Shown here: one piece after another, positions 51,633 to 63,850 of the stretch
Layout: every line of letters begins with the position of its first letter
Position numbering within the stretch: the first letter of the stretch is position 1
NCBI GenBank assembly: GCA_003344405.1
Contig: NOWV01000048.1
Coordinates: 62,001 to 126,000 of the forward strand
Direction of reading: 5' to 3'
DNA length: 64,000 nucleotides
DNA from: Trichoplax sp. H2
Lineage: Eukaryota > Placozoa > Uniplacotomia > Trichoplacea
Notes under the pieces: generated by a model
What the model was told of the DNA's origin: nothing
The model's database searches: none
Seen by the model: only the letters and a program-made list of their open reading frames with translations
Program-made: the position numbers and the translations under genes

Positions 51633-53830
51633 TACAATCACAATACTAAGTTTCGTTACAATTACCAAAATGATAGTATGGTATCTGTTGGAAATTTAAT
51701 TAATATGCCTGTTATATAATTCTACCATACGGGTCATTATCTATTATTATATACAGACATTTATAAGTTTACATAAGCACAGATTTGATGTTTTCCTAGT
51801 TATATCTCATAAATATGCCGTTATTTCTGGGTTATTTTGCTACATAGATATGTATACGTCGTAACATTTACTAATAAAGTAGTACCAATGCAGATTGGAT
51901 AAATAATTCTTAGTAATTTCTTACATTTAGTTTTCAAAGCTATATGGTTGCATAATTCATTATTTTTACTACACCAATAGAAGTAACTAATTATGACAGC
52001 GATGTGGAGAGAACATAACAGTAGTTCCATCAGAAATCTTGGAATGAATAGCATAGGCATGCATAAGTTACTTCTACTTTGACTAGAATACAGTTAATTG
52101 CAATAGCCTTCAGTTATACCATGTTCTACAGTTGATTTACCTAAAGTGTAAGTCAATATAACTATAGCAGACTTCTAATTAGACATATTTACTATCAATA
52201 CGGAAACTCATCTTTGCAGGCGATGTTTTTTTTATACGCATCTAAGGAAGAAATTTGTCAAAGATTTTAATTTTCCTTTTATTAGAATAGTAAAAGGGAG
52301 AAGGAAACGTTATTGTGAAGGAAATGAAATCACATATTTCCGTAAGTCTTCACGAAGGCTTGAAGTAAGCGTACAAAATATTCATATCGAAATCGTGAAT
52401 CCTTCTTTCTGATTGTATTTACAATAATATATTTTATGTCATGCATCAAGAAATTTTCACTGACTAGAATCACAGCTGTAAATTATTTGCCTAAGTCGTT
52501 ACTGTAGGAAGGTTATGTATTGTAGAATTATGTTCTAGTATAACTATATCATCTGTGTTTTAAGAAATAATTTTATAAGTTGGATATATTTATTTGGATA
52601 TAAATACAGTATATTAGAGTTAGAGTGTATAGTGCTTAAGTCATCAATTCAAATTATAAAGATTCTTGAGTCTACAACTGTACGTCGGTAGTTATGTTGT
52701 AGCGGAACTATATTTGTATACAATTCTATAAAAAATTGTTCTTATCTCAGGCTATATTTGCAGAACATTATCAGCTATTAGAACTAGAATTCGTAGGTAT
52801 TTCTGAAAACATGATAGTACGGGGGGGTTTTATATCGCAACAATTATATTCTAGTGCGATCATATCCGCAAACTTAATAATTAAAATTTATTTTATAAAT
52901 TGGCCACATTATCATTGTAATTCATCTTATATAAATTATTAAATTTGTTATTACAAGATGCAGGTCTTTTGATTTAGGCAAGAAATGGAATAACTATGTC
53001 TCCCAAATACTACTCGAAATGAATATAGATTACCGTACGTCAGCTGGTTGTAAATAAGAGGCTTTACGTCTACATTGATGTCACAAACCGGAATTGTTTG
53101 TGGCAAGGAAACGCAAGATAAAAGTCCTTAAGCAAACTTATGACTTAAACGCCCTTTTATTTACGTAAAGACGACTTATAAACCGGAGAACTACAACAAC
53201 TAGAGCCTTTTGCGCAGCGCACTCGCTTTTATAAGGCTCGATGATAATCGAACATACCAATAACAAAAACAACTTCGATACCACATTACACATGATTACG
53301 ACTAAGAGATAGTATGAGATTATTCTATTAAGTCATAGTAACCATTATTACATATTGCCGATACTGTCAAACAATCCATTTAACATAACATGGTCATATA
53401 TCGACAATAATTAGTAAACAACAACATCAAGTTATCATCAGTTCTACCATATTAGCTAAGATTACGTAAATCTATTCAAATGGTGAGATAACACCGTAAC
53501 AATTGAATACCAATACACTAACAAGCCAGCTGTAAGACTATACGCGTAAGCTAGTGTACGAAAAGTATATAAAGAACTAAGATCTAATGTTTGCAATTAT
53601 TAGACATAAATAATTTATTGTTGAGCATATTCGATTTACAGTATGAACGAGTACAGTATATATACACGTGTGCCTGCGAAATCTTTTAACGATTATAATT
53701 ATTTGTATTTGAAGGATCACTGTTACAAGATATCTAACTGAAGAACTGTCATCTTACGATAGTATAACATTATTTAATAATAGTAAAGGGCTAAATACAG
53801 AATTACTTTCGTAGGATAGATCGATTAAGT

Positions 53831-54206
53831 CTATAGCATTAGAACTTGGTTAGTTATTTACGTATTTTATGTAATCACTTTTACTTATGTACAATTATGT
53901 ACGGGTATATATGAGTATATATGTTAAGAGCTAGTAATAGCCCTAACTTGCAACAAGGGTTGAAGGAGTGCTTTCCAACCTAAAGCACACTACTGTTACT
54001 TGGAATACTAGTCAGTTGGTATTCCTAGGCAGATAGAGTTTAACACCGCGAAACCTTCAAACTTTCTATAAATTCACAATCTAATTTATAGTCAACGAAG
54101 CTGCCGCTTATATAGGTTTCGATACCTAAAATCGGTTTAACTCCATAGCTTCCGATCTTGTTTAGTTATTTATGCATTTCATGTAATCACTTCTACTTAC
54201 GTGCAA
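53831..54206. repeat. Direct repeats of about 62 bp flanking 250 bp
   Basis: 53831-53892 and 54142-54206 share AGTTATTTA, ATGTAATCACTT and TACTTA-GT in order, offset 311. They could be a diverged tandem duplication or small terminal repeats; no coding content lies between them. Confidence 0.6.
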
Positions 54207-54370
54207 ATATATATACGAGAGCATAGAAGTATAATAGAACTACTATAACTATAAAGAAACCTTCCTGATTAATCCAATGTTTTAAACTATGATCATTCTT
54301 GTATTACGGCAATGCCAATCATAGGAAGATACTGAATGTGATACAGTGTGTTGTATATAAAATACTAATG

Positions 54371-54484
54371 TTAAAGAATAAGTAACAAAAATTCAGGATT
54401 TCTCTCAATTAAATTAAGTTTACAAGCATTCAAATATCCGTTGCCTTTCTTCAACCTTGCAGCCTTATTTTCTACACCTGTCAG
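54371..54484. other. Exon-like stretch, strand undecided
   Basis: On the plus strand, an acceptor (ATTCAG ending 54396) and a perfect donor (CAG/GTAAGA at 54485) bound an 88-base open segment with a hydrophobic translation. On the minus strand, a pyrimidine-rich acceptor (ending at 54478) opens a 34-codon frame rich in K, N, E and R that ends at TAA 54371-54373. The minus reading has a more usual protein composition. No neighbouring exon was found for either. Confidence 0.25.
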
Positions 54485-56498
54485 GTAAGAGTAATTATGA
54501 TATTGGAGGTAAAATAGATCCTATTACAGGATCATAAATATTTGTATTTGGCCTGAAGATTGCTAAAGAGTAATGTAGCTTGAACATTTTTGCATATTAC
54601 CATATCGGTAGGCTTGATTAGGATCGACTCTTGAGTCAAAATGCTTGTAAGTTCCTCTTTTTGGCCCACTACTAAAGCTTCAATAAAAGTAAAGTAGGTG
54701 GCGTAGTAAGTGGATAGACATATATAAAAGCTTCAGAGTTATTGAACTTGTATATTTCAGGCAATAATAAGATTTAAATCGCCTGAGAAGTGAGGTCTTT
54801 CCAAATGCAAACTCATTCTTAAACATTCTTTTAAGTATAAGTTAAAGTATGATAAAATGTCTTAAAATTTTACATTAAGAATTTTAATTTCTCGTAAACC
54901 TTTCCTTAATTAGATGGATTAAATCCGTCTGTAAGTGGCTAAGGATTATCCACCTTTATCAGAATAAAACTATCTAACCGCCTACATTAAAAATCTACGA
55001 ATTAGATATTATAATTTTATTCTTAAGGGGCCTTCAGTGCATAAAACAATCTACAGGAAAGATCGATTGTATGGCACAATTTCATTCTTTCATATACGCC
55101 CATTTAGTCATTAAATTTATTCAATATTTCAAGATGCCGCTGTTCAAAATGCTTTTGTCACTCTGAATTCATGCACGTTTTCTAATTGTACGATAATTGC
55201 TTAACTGCTTAATGATTATTGCTAAATGATGGCTAGGGATAGTGGTATCGAAATAGCAACAAAACTAAAATGCTGCTTTAATGCTTCCTTCGCTTACGAT
55301 GCATTGATCTATCGGGCAACTACTACTACTATAATGTAAGTCAATTACTTTGAAATAATTAATTTTTCTTCCATATTTAGTACTATGTTATAGTGATTTT
55401 TAGTTAGTTATGGTAGTCACATGAAGCACAATAGCACCAGGAATTTCTTTGTAGAAAGCAGAATAGACTGGTACGCTTAATAAAGTAATTGTAAAAGATG
55501 GCTGCTATGATGAAACCGTTAACTAGTACTATTGATATTGTACATAATATATAAGTGGCGGTAATCAACAACCATATCACGATATGTTTTATATAATGCA
55601 CTAATGTGATCCCTAACTCTAGAGTAGAATATTGCAGAGAAATATTTAATTATATTTTGAATAAGTTACATGGAGTTGTTGTAGAGACTTATCAAGGCGA
55701 CGATTTGGTTTTATCTTAGCTGTTTTCAACTATTCTTATCTTGGGAAAATAAAAAATTCTTCTCCGATATATATGCTATTAATAAATAATACATTTAAGG
55801 CTAAAATACGGTGTTGATCTGTTGTGTCACATTAGAGATTTGCTCAATTTTAATCACTCAAATTTTCAGATAGTAGATTGTGAACCTATGGGGTTATAAA
55901 ATCCATTCACTACATCTGTACAAATTTTCAAGTCATCATTATAAAATAACAAACAAAGGATTCACTTGATAAATTAGCAATAGGTAACACAATCACGATT
56001 TCATCATCTTTGTTAATTGAACAGCCAAGTCTACACGCATGTATTTTAATAACGGAGTTACTAATGGTCTATCGAATCGTAAAAACCAGCAACAGACAAA
56101 ATTATTACCAGAGCTTAAGTAATCAATTTAGTATTAGCTAATCAAAGATCAATTATCCATTTTGTAACAGTGGCATTCGTAGTTATGGCTTTCTAATGTT
56201 TATAAGATAAGAGTTGCACGAGCCCGAATACTACCAATACAATATCGTGACTTCTATAATTATTCAGGAATCTAAATTACACGTTATCCTTAGAGGTAAC
56301 TCAAGTTATTTCCTCAGGCAAGAACATTTTACCTATGGTTATGATGTTACAGTATAAAACTAGATGACTGAAAATTTTAAGGTAGCTACTGTAACATAAA
56401 AAATTAAACCTCAATCTCGATATCCACGATCATACAATAATAAAAGAGATTATTTTTGAAAAGGGCACAAACTTTAGCTAGTTCAGACTATCATAAAA

Positions 56499-59400
56499 TC
56501 AAATTTTCTTTCTATCGACAAATTTGCGTAATTTTGTTGGAAGAACTCCTGCTGTTTTACGATAATGATCAATTAATTGATCTAAATCGGCAAATTGATA
56601 TTGATCCTCTAAGCTATATATGATGATCACTTCTTTTTCGGTTATTTTTACCTAAATTGAAATGATGAAAATGAATACTATTTTAATATAAATAAACCTG
56701 ATAGTACTTAATGGTAGTATTCCAACAATATTATTAAAGGGTGTTATGTAGTTTTTATTAATACAGACGAAAATATTAATAAGTTTTTATCCATCAACGA
56801 GTACTAGCATTTAATTAAATCATATGATAAATTTAAGCTACGTATAGTACGATAAGAATATTTCTACCTTGGATGCCATTTTTTCTTTTAGGGCTTCACG
56901 ATTCGGGCAAGAGCCGGCACGAGAGCGGATCTTGTTAATTCTATCAGCCTCAGTTTCTATAGGTACTTTAACTAGTTTTGGTGTTCCAATAATTCGGCTA
57001 GATGATTTACCAAACTCCATCGGTACTAGATGATCACCTGCGTTTTCTCGTAAATCCTAAGAAATTAGCGATAAAGTTTCCGATATCACAGGCGCATCGG
57101 TTTAATAATATATCTCATTAATTAAAATTAAGTGATATTATAAATATGCATTTTAGCTTTGTAATATCAATTAAAGAACTACCCTATTCCCTATAACATA
57201 CCATGTAACAATTATTCTAACAGTACTGAGCAGTTAATCATTTCAGATAGTAAAAGTAATATTTTCTAATGTTGTTGTCTATTTTACTTAAGGAGCTAAT
57301 ATTAAAATCTAATTCTGCTGCTATTGAGAATAAATAGTATCATGCGATAACCGGTTGCGACCTCTAAGAATTAAAAGCATCTTATTATAATACAAATAAA
57401 TATAGATCTAATGATATACAAGCATAATAATAATTTGCAATCAGCCTTTCTTGATTAATAGTGGACTTACAAGAACAATTTGAATGTGATGAACTTTCTT
57501 TTTATGGCATAAGGACAATACTAGAGATCCTGGAGTACTTGTGCTTTCGCGAATAAGAAAAAGCCTAGAGGATATCATTAAAAGTTCATAAATAAAGGTA
57601 CCAACTCGTTCCCATGATTAAATCCTATTTACTTGCTAATTTATTTTCCCTTACTTTATATTGATAATTATTAATAATATGCAATTGTGTTTTTAATATT
57701 GATAATTATCAATAATATACAAATATATGTTTTTTGAGAGTTTCCTTTAGCAATTCTTATCTACTGGCTAGTTTAACTTATGTTACAGCTCTTAATATTG
57801 ATAATTATCAATTAATATGCAAATATGTTTTTTAATACTCTTACCCATCAGATGTTCCTTTATCAGTTAAAATATCGACTGCTTGTATTCGGCTGATAGA
57901 AGTATGAAACCATGGCTGATCGTAAGATAAATCTTTCACGGAAATTCCTTTAATTAAGTAGATCATCATCAGAAAATAAGCTCATCAAAGATTTATTTGG
58001 TGATAGGATTGCAATTCATTTGTAATTATTTTTGCTTACAGCAATACAATTTAAAATTAGTATACATACTGTATATCTACAATAAAATAAAACCTGTTAA
58101 AAATACCTTTTTTATCTCTTGTAAATCTCTGTAAATAGAACAAATATGTATAAATTAAAACTAGTTCCAAACACAAATTATAAAATTCTCTTGTAAGGTA
58201 AAAGCGTCATTTTGAAATTGAACTACTAGATTATTTGCATTACAAGTAGATGAATAAAGCTATAAACCAGTCTATAGCTAATGAAGTTATCATAGCTCAA
58301 CAATCGTATTCACGGACCGCGACAGTAATAGAGGGGCTAGTGCATTTACATAGTGCTTTGAAATTTTATTTGAAATTAAAAAGAGTTTTACTTACCATTG
58401 TACCCGTTCTTGCTCTAGGTTCTGGTGCATGTAATAATGGGCCAGACAAAACCGGTGAATCATTAGCTGGCGATGAAGGAGTAGTAGCTACTGTATCTTT
58501 CCTTTTACTTAGACCACGCAAGAATGAAAGTGATCTACTCCTTGGTAACTCGCTGGTAGTATGGCACCGCGATCGCTGCAGTATAAGTTAGATAAATAGT
58601 GATTATACGTATATAGAGAATCTAAGGCGTGTTATTAGATAATCGTAGCTTTATCTAGCAATATCTTAAACTTGGCTATAACTTTTAATTTGTTAACTTA
58701 CCGTGGATGCAAAGTCTTGTGACATAACCTCGGGAGAACTTTGAATCATTTCCGTGTAATTTGTTTTTAATTGCTGGCCGTACTATTAAAATAAATTAAT
58801 CGTCAGTCATATTAGCTATAAATTAATTACTGATGCACCCAATATCATGAGAATAATCTTATATTATGTCTTTATAATTGCAAAAGCCAAGCATTTGATA
58901 TTCAAGGTTATTTAAAATAATAAACACACAGATGACAGCTATATTTCAAGCCGTAAAGCAACCCATTTAGTTATTACCTTTCCAACGCGAAATACGCTAA
59001 ACCATGCAAACAACTTCTCAGCATCATTAGTACACAAACTTTTAAAATTCTTAGGATTAAAATTTTGTAAATTTTCCTGAAAATATATTTATCTGCAGTT
59101 AATTTCGTATCTTTATTAATCACCGTACGTATCATAATCACTTAGGATATAATCTTTAAGCTAGGAAACCAACACTTGGACGAATAAAAATGATTTCCGC
59201 TTGATATAGAATAAGATGTTATCAAGCAAATAAATGAATTCATTTGAACTTACTATAAATACCAAGCAGTGATTACTCGGTGCCCCAAAGTGTTTTTTAT
59301 AATTTAATCCATAGAAACAATCTAGTTCGGCAAACCGACAATAACAGCTAGCTGATTCCTGTGATCAAGAATTAATTGTCATCATAATTTAAAATGGAAT

Positions 59401-61753
59401 GAAATCCAAATATTACGTTATAAGTTTCGATATTATTATATATACGAAACGCTGAGAACGTTTCCTTTTAGAACAATTGACTGCGGTCAAGGTGACATAA
59501 ATAAAATGTTATTAAAGAAAAATTTCGTTTTTCATTCCTTTACGTATTGACTTGAAAGAGGAAGTACAATACTAATAGCAAAATCTGTCTATCTTAACAA
59601 AGGCATTATGATAGATTTTATTAGGAATGTATTAGAAATTTTTAAAAAGCTATTAGTTGTATAGAACAAATTTCAATACTCTGGGATTAAATTATCATCT
59701 GCCGTAGAACAGAAAAGTTATATCATGAGATAGTTTGTTGATGTTTGTTACCACTGCTACAGGAATAACTTTAATCACCGCCTATTACGGCTTACTTACT
59801 TTAGAGTCTGATTTACCACAAGTATAAATGCCGTCTTTACGCATTATTGCCAGAACTTTTTTCCATTTCTTACCCTCCTTGATATGTACATTGCCTTGCA
59901 ATTCAAGTAAATGAGAACCGCCATTAAAAATATCCTGAGTAAGAAAGTGCCTAGTTACCATAATTACATTGTAAACGCTTTTACATAAAATAGTATAATG
60001 TTGATTTGTAATATTACCATTAATAAAACTTGACGCAATTTTTCAGTATTCTTACTACCATCACTTTGGGTAAAGAAGGGTCCCAGGCAATCCTATAAAA
60101 TCAGCCCTGTGATTTACTTTTGGAACTTTTTGAAAAAGTACACCTCGTATATCTATATGCAATAGTACCGTCTCAAAAAGATTAAATACTTATCAAATCT
60201 AATCAACAAATAAGTGATATTCAATAATTATACCGCTGGTCTTTTGATGATATCATATTTTTTCTCATGTAAACGAAGAGTGAGTAAATGATTAATCGCT
60301 GTAGATGAAGATTTGCATATATCCAATACAATTTGATGATCCTCTATAGGCCTTTCTAAAAGTATATACGGTAGAAATCAAAATTAAATCAGTAATACGA
60401 TAAAAATTACAGGTGAGAAAAACTGTTGAGTTACAAATATCAATTATGCAGCTTATAGATTAGCCGATGAACTTAAAAAGTACATATATAAATTCTAAAA
60501 TTTCTTAATTTGGCAATATAATATTTTAATCCTATATTGCAGTATACTAATTTCTTGTTATATTACAGAAATATTGTTACCGGTACTCACCAATTTTATA
60601 ATCAGGATAATATTCATACAACTGCCAATAAATACTTTCTGCCTGTTGATGTTGGTATACTGCAAGCTGACAAATTTCACTTGCAGGCATGGTCTTTCCG
60701 AATTTGATATTTTTATTGCAGTTATTTTCATTACAATAGATTTCGTGAGTGGTCTAAATATTTATAATAAACAAAAACCAATTACTCGCCTACCTAGCAT
60801 TAACTGTATATTAGAGAATCGGATTACGAATAAAAAACAATGTCTAACGCATTAAGTAATTTTTAGCTGAAGAATTAATAAGCTGATAGCTATAACTGAC
60901 TCCAATCATAAAAAAATTACTTACTTGTTCAACATCATTAATTGCTCTGTCGGCTACAGCCAATGCAGCAAAAAAATAAAATGAAAAAACAATCAAGAAA
61001 TTTTAGATAGCATCTTGCTGAAATTAAAAATTATGTTATTCAGTCACTTTAGCTTTTTAAGGAGGTATATGCCATAATCTTCAAATTGACCTACATTTAG
61101 ATTTCGGAGACAAAATTGTTACTCTAGGATGGGCATAGGACATGCTACGTTTGATTTCAATTCCATTGGATTTTTTTTGAGGAACTGACATTATCTGCTG
61201 ATGATTTCGAAAGCGAACGCGAGTAACACGGCAACTAGGAGATGAAGATACAGGCTCGCGTGGACTATCTTGTTCGTCTAGAAATAAAGAATATTAATCT
61301 CATCCATAACTATGTATTAAGACTGTATCAAATGTTAAATTATCTCTTATTTTAATTAACTTCTGCTATTAATATACCTAACAGGCACACTATACAAGCT
61401 ATCATAAGAATTTCTATCTATCTAAAGTGTCATCAATTAGGTATTTTAAAAATTGCTTGAATCACACAGTTTGCGTAAATCTTTCTTTTAATATACCAAG
61501 ATCTTCTTCGCTAATGCTGTTCATATTTTGCATCGAACCCCTTCGAGAATTAATCCTGAGCTATGTGCAATATAGTATGGATATAATTTCAAATAAAAGG
61601 ACTTTAGCATATTCTGTTACGCGTATTTTCTCTATCGAATTTATTAACCTGAGTGCCATAAGCAATATCATCGGTAATAACTTGGATATCATCCAAGGTA
61701 GAATTAAACGAAGGATCGCCTTGATTGTCCTTTGTACCGTTAATCTTAGACAT
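56499..61753 (-). CDS. GRB7/10/14-family adaptor (RA-PH-SH2), 15 exons
   Basis: Exons in coding order: 61649-61753, 61497-61560, 61095-61277, 60925-60953, 60591-60753, 60234-60355, 60018-60092, 59800-59934, 59254-59358, 58978-59076, 58702-58782, 58396-58575, 57845-57915, 57471-57564, 56499-56651. All junctions are GT-AG and in phase; the product is 552 residues, near the vertebrate length. N-terminal part Ser/Arg-rich; RA domain about 128-220 (PASEICQLAVY; RPIEDHQIVLDI); PH domain about 250-360 with the C-helix Trp352; YGQQLKTNY (361-369) as after the family's PH; a Ser/Arg/Pro linker (388-447); SH2 448-552 with WFH (449-451), FLIRES and phosphotyrosine Arg476, HIQI, and a GVLPTKL end. Family members bind activated receptor tyrosine kinases, including insulin receptors, and Ras-type GTPases at the membrane. 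The BPS segment between PH and SH2 is not recognisable. The start could lie further upstream: the frame is open to an acceptor at 61777. Confidence 0.92.
56868..57037 (-). other. Orphan coding-like exon within the last adaptor intron
   Basis: On the same strand as the adaptor, between its exons 14 and 15. An acceptor (CGCAG) precedes 57037 and a donor (AAG/GTAGAA) follows 56868. The open frame includes an ATG at 57020 and a 51-residue stretch up to the donor, basic and polar (GTPKLVKVPIE, ADRINKIRSRAG, REALKEKMASK). It ends in phase 0 and could splice in frame to exon 15. It cannot follow exon 14 in this frame: read in that phase it gives three codons and a stop. Options are an alternative first exon, a truncating cassette exon, or an exon of a nested gene. 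The plus strand also shows an acceptor and donor here with a shorter open frame. The sequence is not recognised. Confidence 0.45.
57658..57836. repeat. Three copies of a 40-bp unit with palindromic core
   Basis: Copies at about 57658, 57696 and 57795 share ATATTGATAATTAT-AA, ATAT-CAA and TGTTTTT. The core TTGATAATTATCAA is a perfect palindrome in the second and third copies. It lies in the intron between adaptor exons 13 and 14. Confidence 0.85.
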
Positions 61754-63073
61754 AATGGATTGACGATGATCATAAGACTGAATACCAATGGAAATTAGAT
61801 CATGGTTTGTTAAATTTCTAGTTGAAGGATAAAAGATGTAGTGTTAATTTGATGAAGGAGTAAGATTTATGAATGACTTTTGCAAAACTGAATCGACATT
61901 ATCAGATTTCAGGATATAGAGTGTATGTAGTTTAATTCAATAGAACCATTCATTTGATAACGTGAATTTACTGTTGATTGAAACTATTATCGTTTCGAAA
62001 TTGTTTCAATATTGATTTACCTTATATCAGAAAATTTATATAAGCTAAAATTAACGCTGATGAATAGCTTACTATACACCATAGCAGTATCAATAATTAC
62101 ATGATATACTTGATAATATGATTTGCACTCCATTAAAATAACCATTAGAAAATGGGCTGGCAAAATATAACGATAGCAAGTGTTCAAAAATAACATAAAT
62201 GCCCAATTTTAAGTACGGTCTTATCAGAATCTATCTTGAGTCGTTCATACTTGTGAAATAAATAATATGTGCACCAAGAAGCTGTATAAGTGTAGCTATC
62301 TTGATTGTAACCGAATAAAAAAATATTTTAAAACTGAGATTGTCTTAATGAAATATAATAAATAATTCGATCATAACTTTAACTAACCATTCTATTTTAT
62401 CACATCGCTGATGTATGCCTTACTATGGAATGGCTACTACATACTAAATATTTTACTGAGTAAGCTGTTTTATTTGAACTATTAGTTTCAGAGTAAATCA
62501 AACGAGATTATTTCATCTATAAATTTAATAACCTTTCCACCAGTTAAGAAATACCATCGATTTGCTATGATTTATTTACCCCTTATAGATAGACATGGCA
62601 AATTTTCATGATAATTTTTCAGCCTGATACTCACCCTTTGCTTTACGTATAATTAAACATATGCAGGTAATCTCCTAAATTTATCATTTCATTAATTGTT
62701 TTGGTTGTTTATCATTAATAAGACGATAATATCTTCTATCCTAGTCAGCGGATGACAAAGGTTGGAATTTATAATTAATATAGCTTTACGATGGAATTAG
62801 TGATACAGACTTTTATTATTGATATAGAATGCTATGATGAATATTATGGTTACCACATAGCGGGATATTTTGTAACAGGAAATTAATAGGCCGATCAATG
62901 AACAAAATCGACGATAATATCCATTTCAGACTAATTTTTGTTTTGACAGTAAATGTATGAGGCCAAGTCAATCAACCAAATGTTGTGTTTAGAGCGATAG
63001 CACAGTATATTAATAAAGCACGATGATATTTAATGACTGAAAAGTCTTAAAATTATTGTTAATTAATTTTCAG

Positions 63074-63191
63074 GGTGGATATTTATGAAAGCTTATGTAT
63101 CCTGACACAGATTTTGATCTGCCTCCATAAATTGAGTCTGTATGGCGAAGGCATGGGTTTTTTACGCATCCATTTTAAATCATTCCTCTAG
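63074..63191 (+). other. Weak exon candidate
   Basis: A good acceptor (TTAATTAATTTTCAG) ends at 63073 and is followed by 38 open codons to TAG 63189-63191 in a locally GC-richer stretch; the translation starts VDIYESLCILTQ. The minus strand is also open over most of this stretch, with no acceptor. It could be a terminal or untranslated exon, or chance. Confidence 0.2.
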
Positions 63192-63717
63192 TCAGCTGCG
63201 GAATCAGTTATGAGGAATACAACTGTTTACACAGTCCTTTTAGTTCGGTTTATCAGAATAGGGTAGGTTTATATTTGTAATGAAAGCAGTTAGTAAATAT
63301 TTTATGCTGTATATCTAAATAGACAGTCAGATGGTAGCTGATCCATGCTATCAATGGAATGTTGGTTTCAACAATTCCATTTGTAATTATGATATTGATA
63401 GTAAATTTCGAATTTAAGGACTGATCAAATGATCGCAATATAGTATGTTTCTTAGCGCAATTCCATAAAACAACTTCATGATTACGATATTCAAAATTTT
63501 AATTAGATGTTGTAATTTAATATCTGTTATATTAAGAATAATTTCCCTAATTAATGAGTAAGGGTCGATAAATTTTCTCTAATGAAGTTGAATGAAAAAT
63601 AGTAAAAATAATAATAAAAAAAATTTTTTTTAAGGCGGAGAGATGTGAGAACTAATATTATAAAGCGCCCAAAAACTGTTTTACATCTCAAATTTATCAT
63701 AGATCCTTATAGAGCAG

Positions 63718-63850
63718 CCCAAAATAAGCTTAAGACTAAGATTATATTGGTAGTTGTAAGACGAACCTAGTCTTATGTCATGAAGTGAAGTTTACAAGAA
63801 AGTGTAGTTCTTATTATATTTTTAAGAAGACACTTTATAACAATCCTAAA
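63718..63850 (+). repeat. Dispersed repeat, copy B (partner at 11.1 kb)
   Basis: Same ordered words as 11111-11320, without the roughly 80-base segment after the first shared word. Confidence 0.8.

Larger units (their letters stand above)
46497..56498. other. AT-rich spacer with tandem repeats and a second gap
   Basis: This lies upstream of the minus-strand receptor and downstream of the minus-strand adaptor. The repeats and one exon-like stretch at 54.4 kb are listed separately. The open frame at 51821-52060 (minus, true ATG) encodes two hydrophobic stretches but has no recognised family. The frames at 52736-52942 and 55404-55601 lack an ATG start. Confidence 0.5.

Noticed and set aside
51821-52060. 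Minus-strand 79-codon ORF with two hydrophobic stretches
   Set aside because: It has a true ATG, but no family motif, splice signals or receptor signature; hydrophobic frames are common in AT-rich spacer.
52821-52827. Run of seven G in AT-rich sequence
   Set aside because: A single run with no further G tracts nearby, so no quadruplex can be argued.
55404-55601. Minus-strand ORF resembling a receptor TM1
   Set aside because: It starts with GTG rather than ATG, and the frame ends after one or two hydrophobic segments with no continuation found.
58250-58591. Plus-strand ORF of 113 codons
   Set aside because: Antisense of adaptor exon 12. The minus-strand reading has splice sites in phase and fits the domain order.
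60574-60855. Plus-strand ORF of 93 codons
   Set aside because: Antisense of the adaptor RA-domain exon 60591-60753.
61427-61798. Plus-strand 123-codon ORF and minus-strand 75-codon ORF (61561-61788)
   Set aside because: Both are shadows of adaptor exons 1-2, which use a third frame that joins in phase to exon 3.
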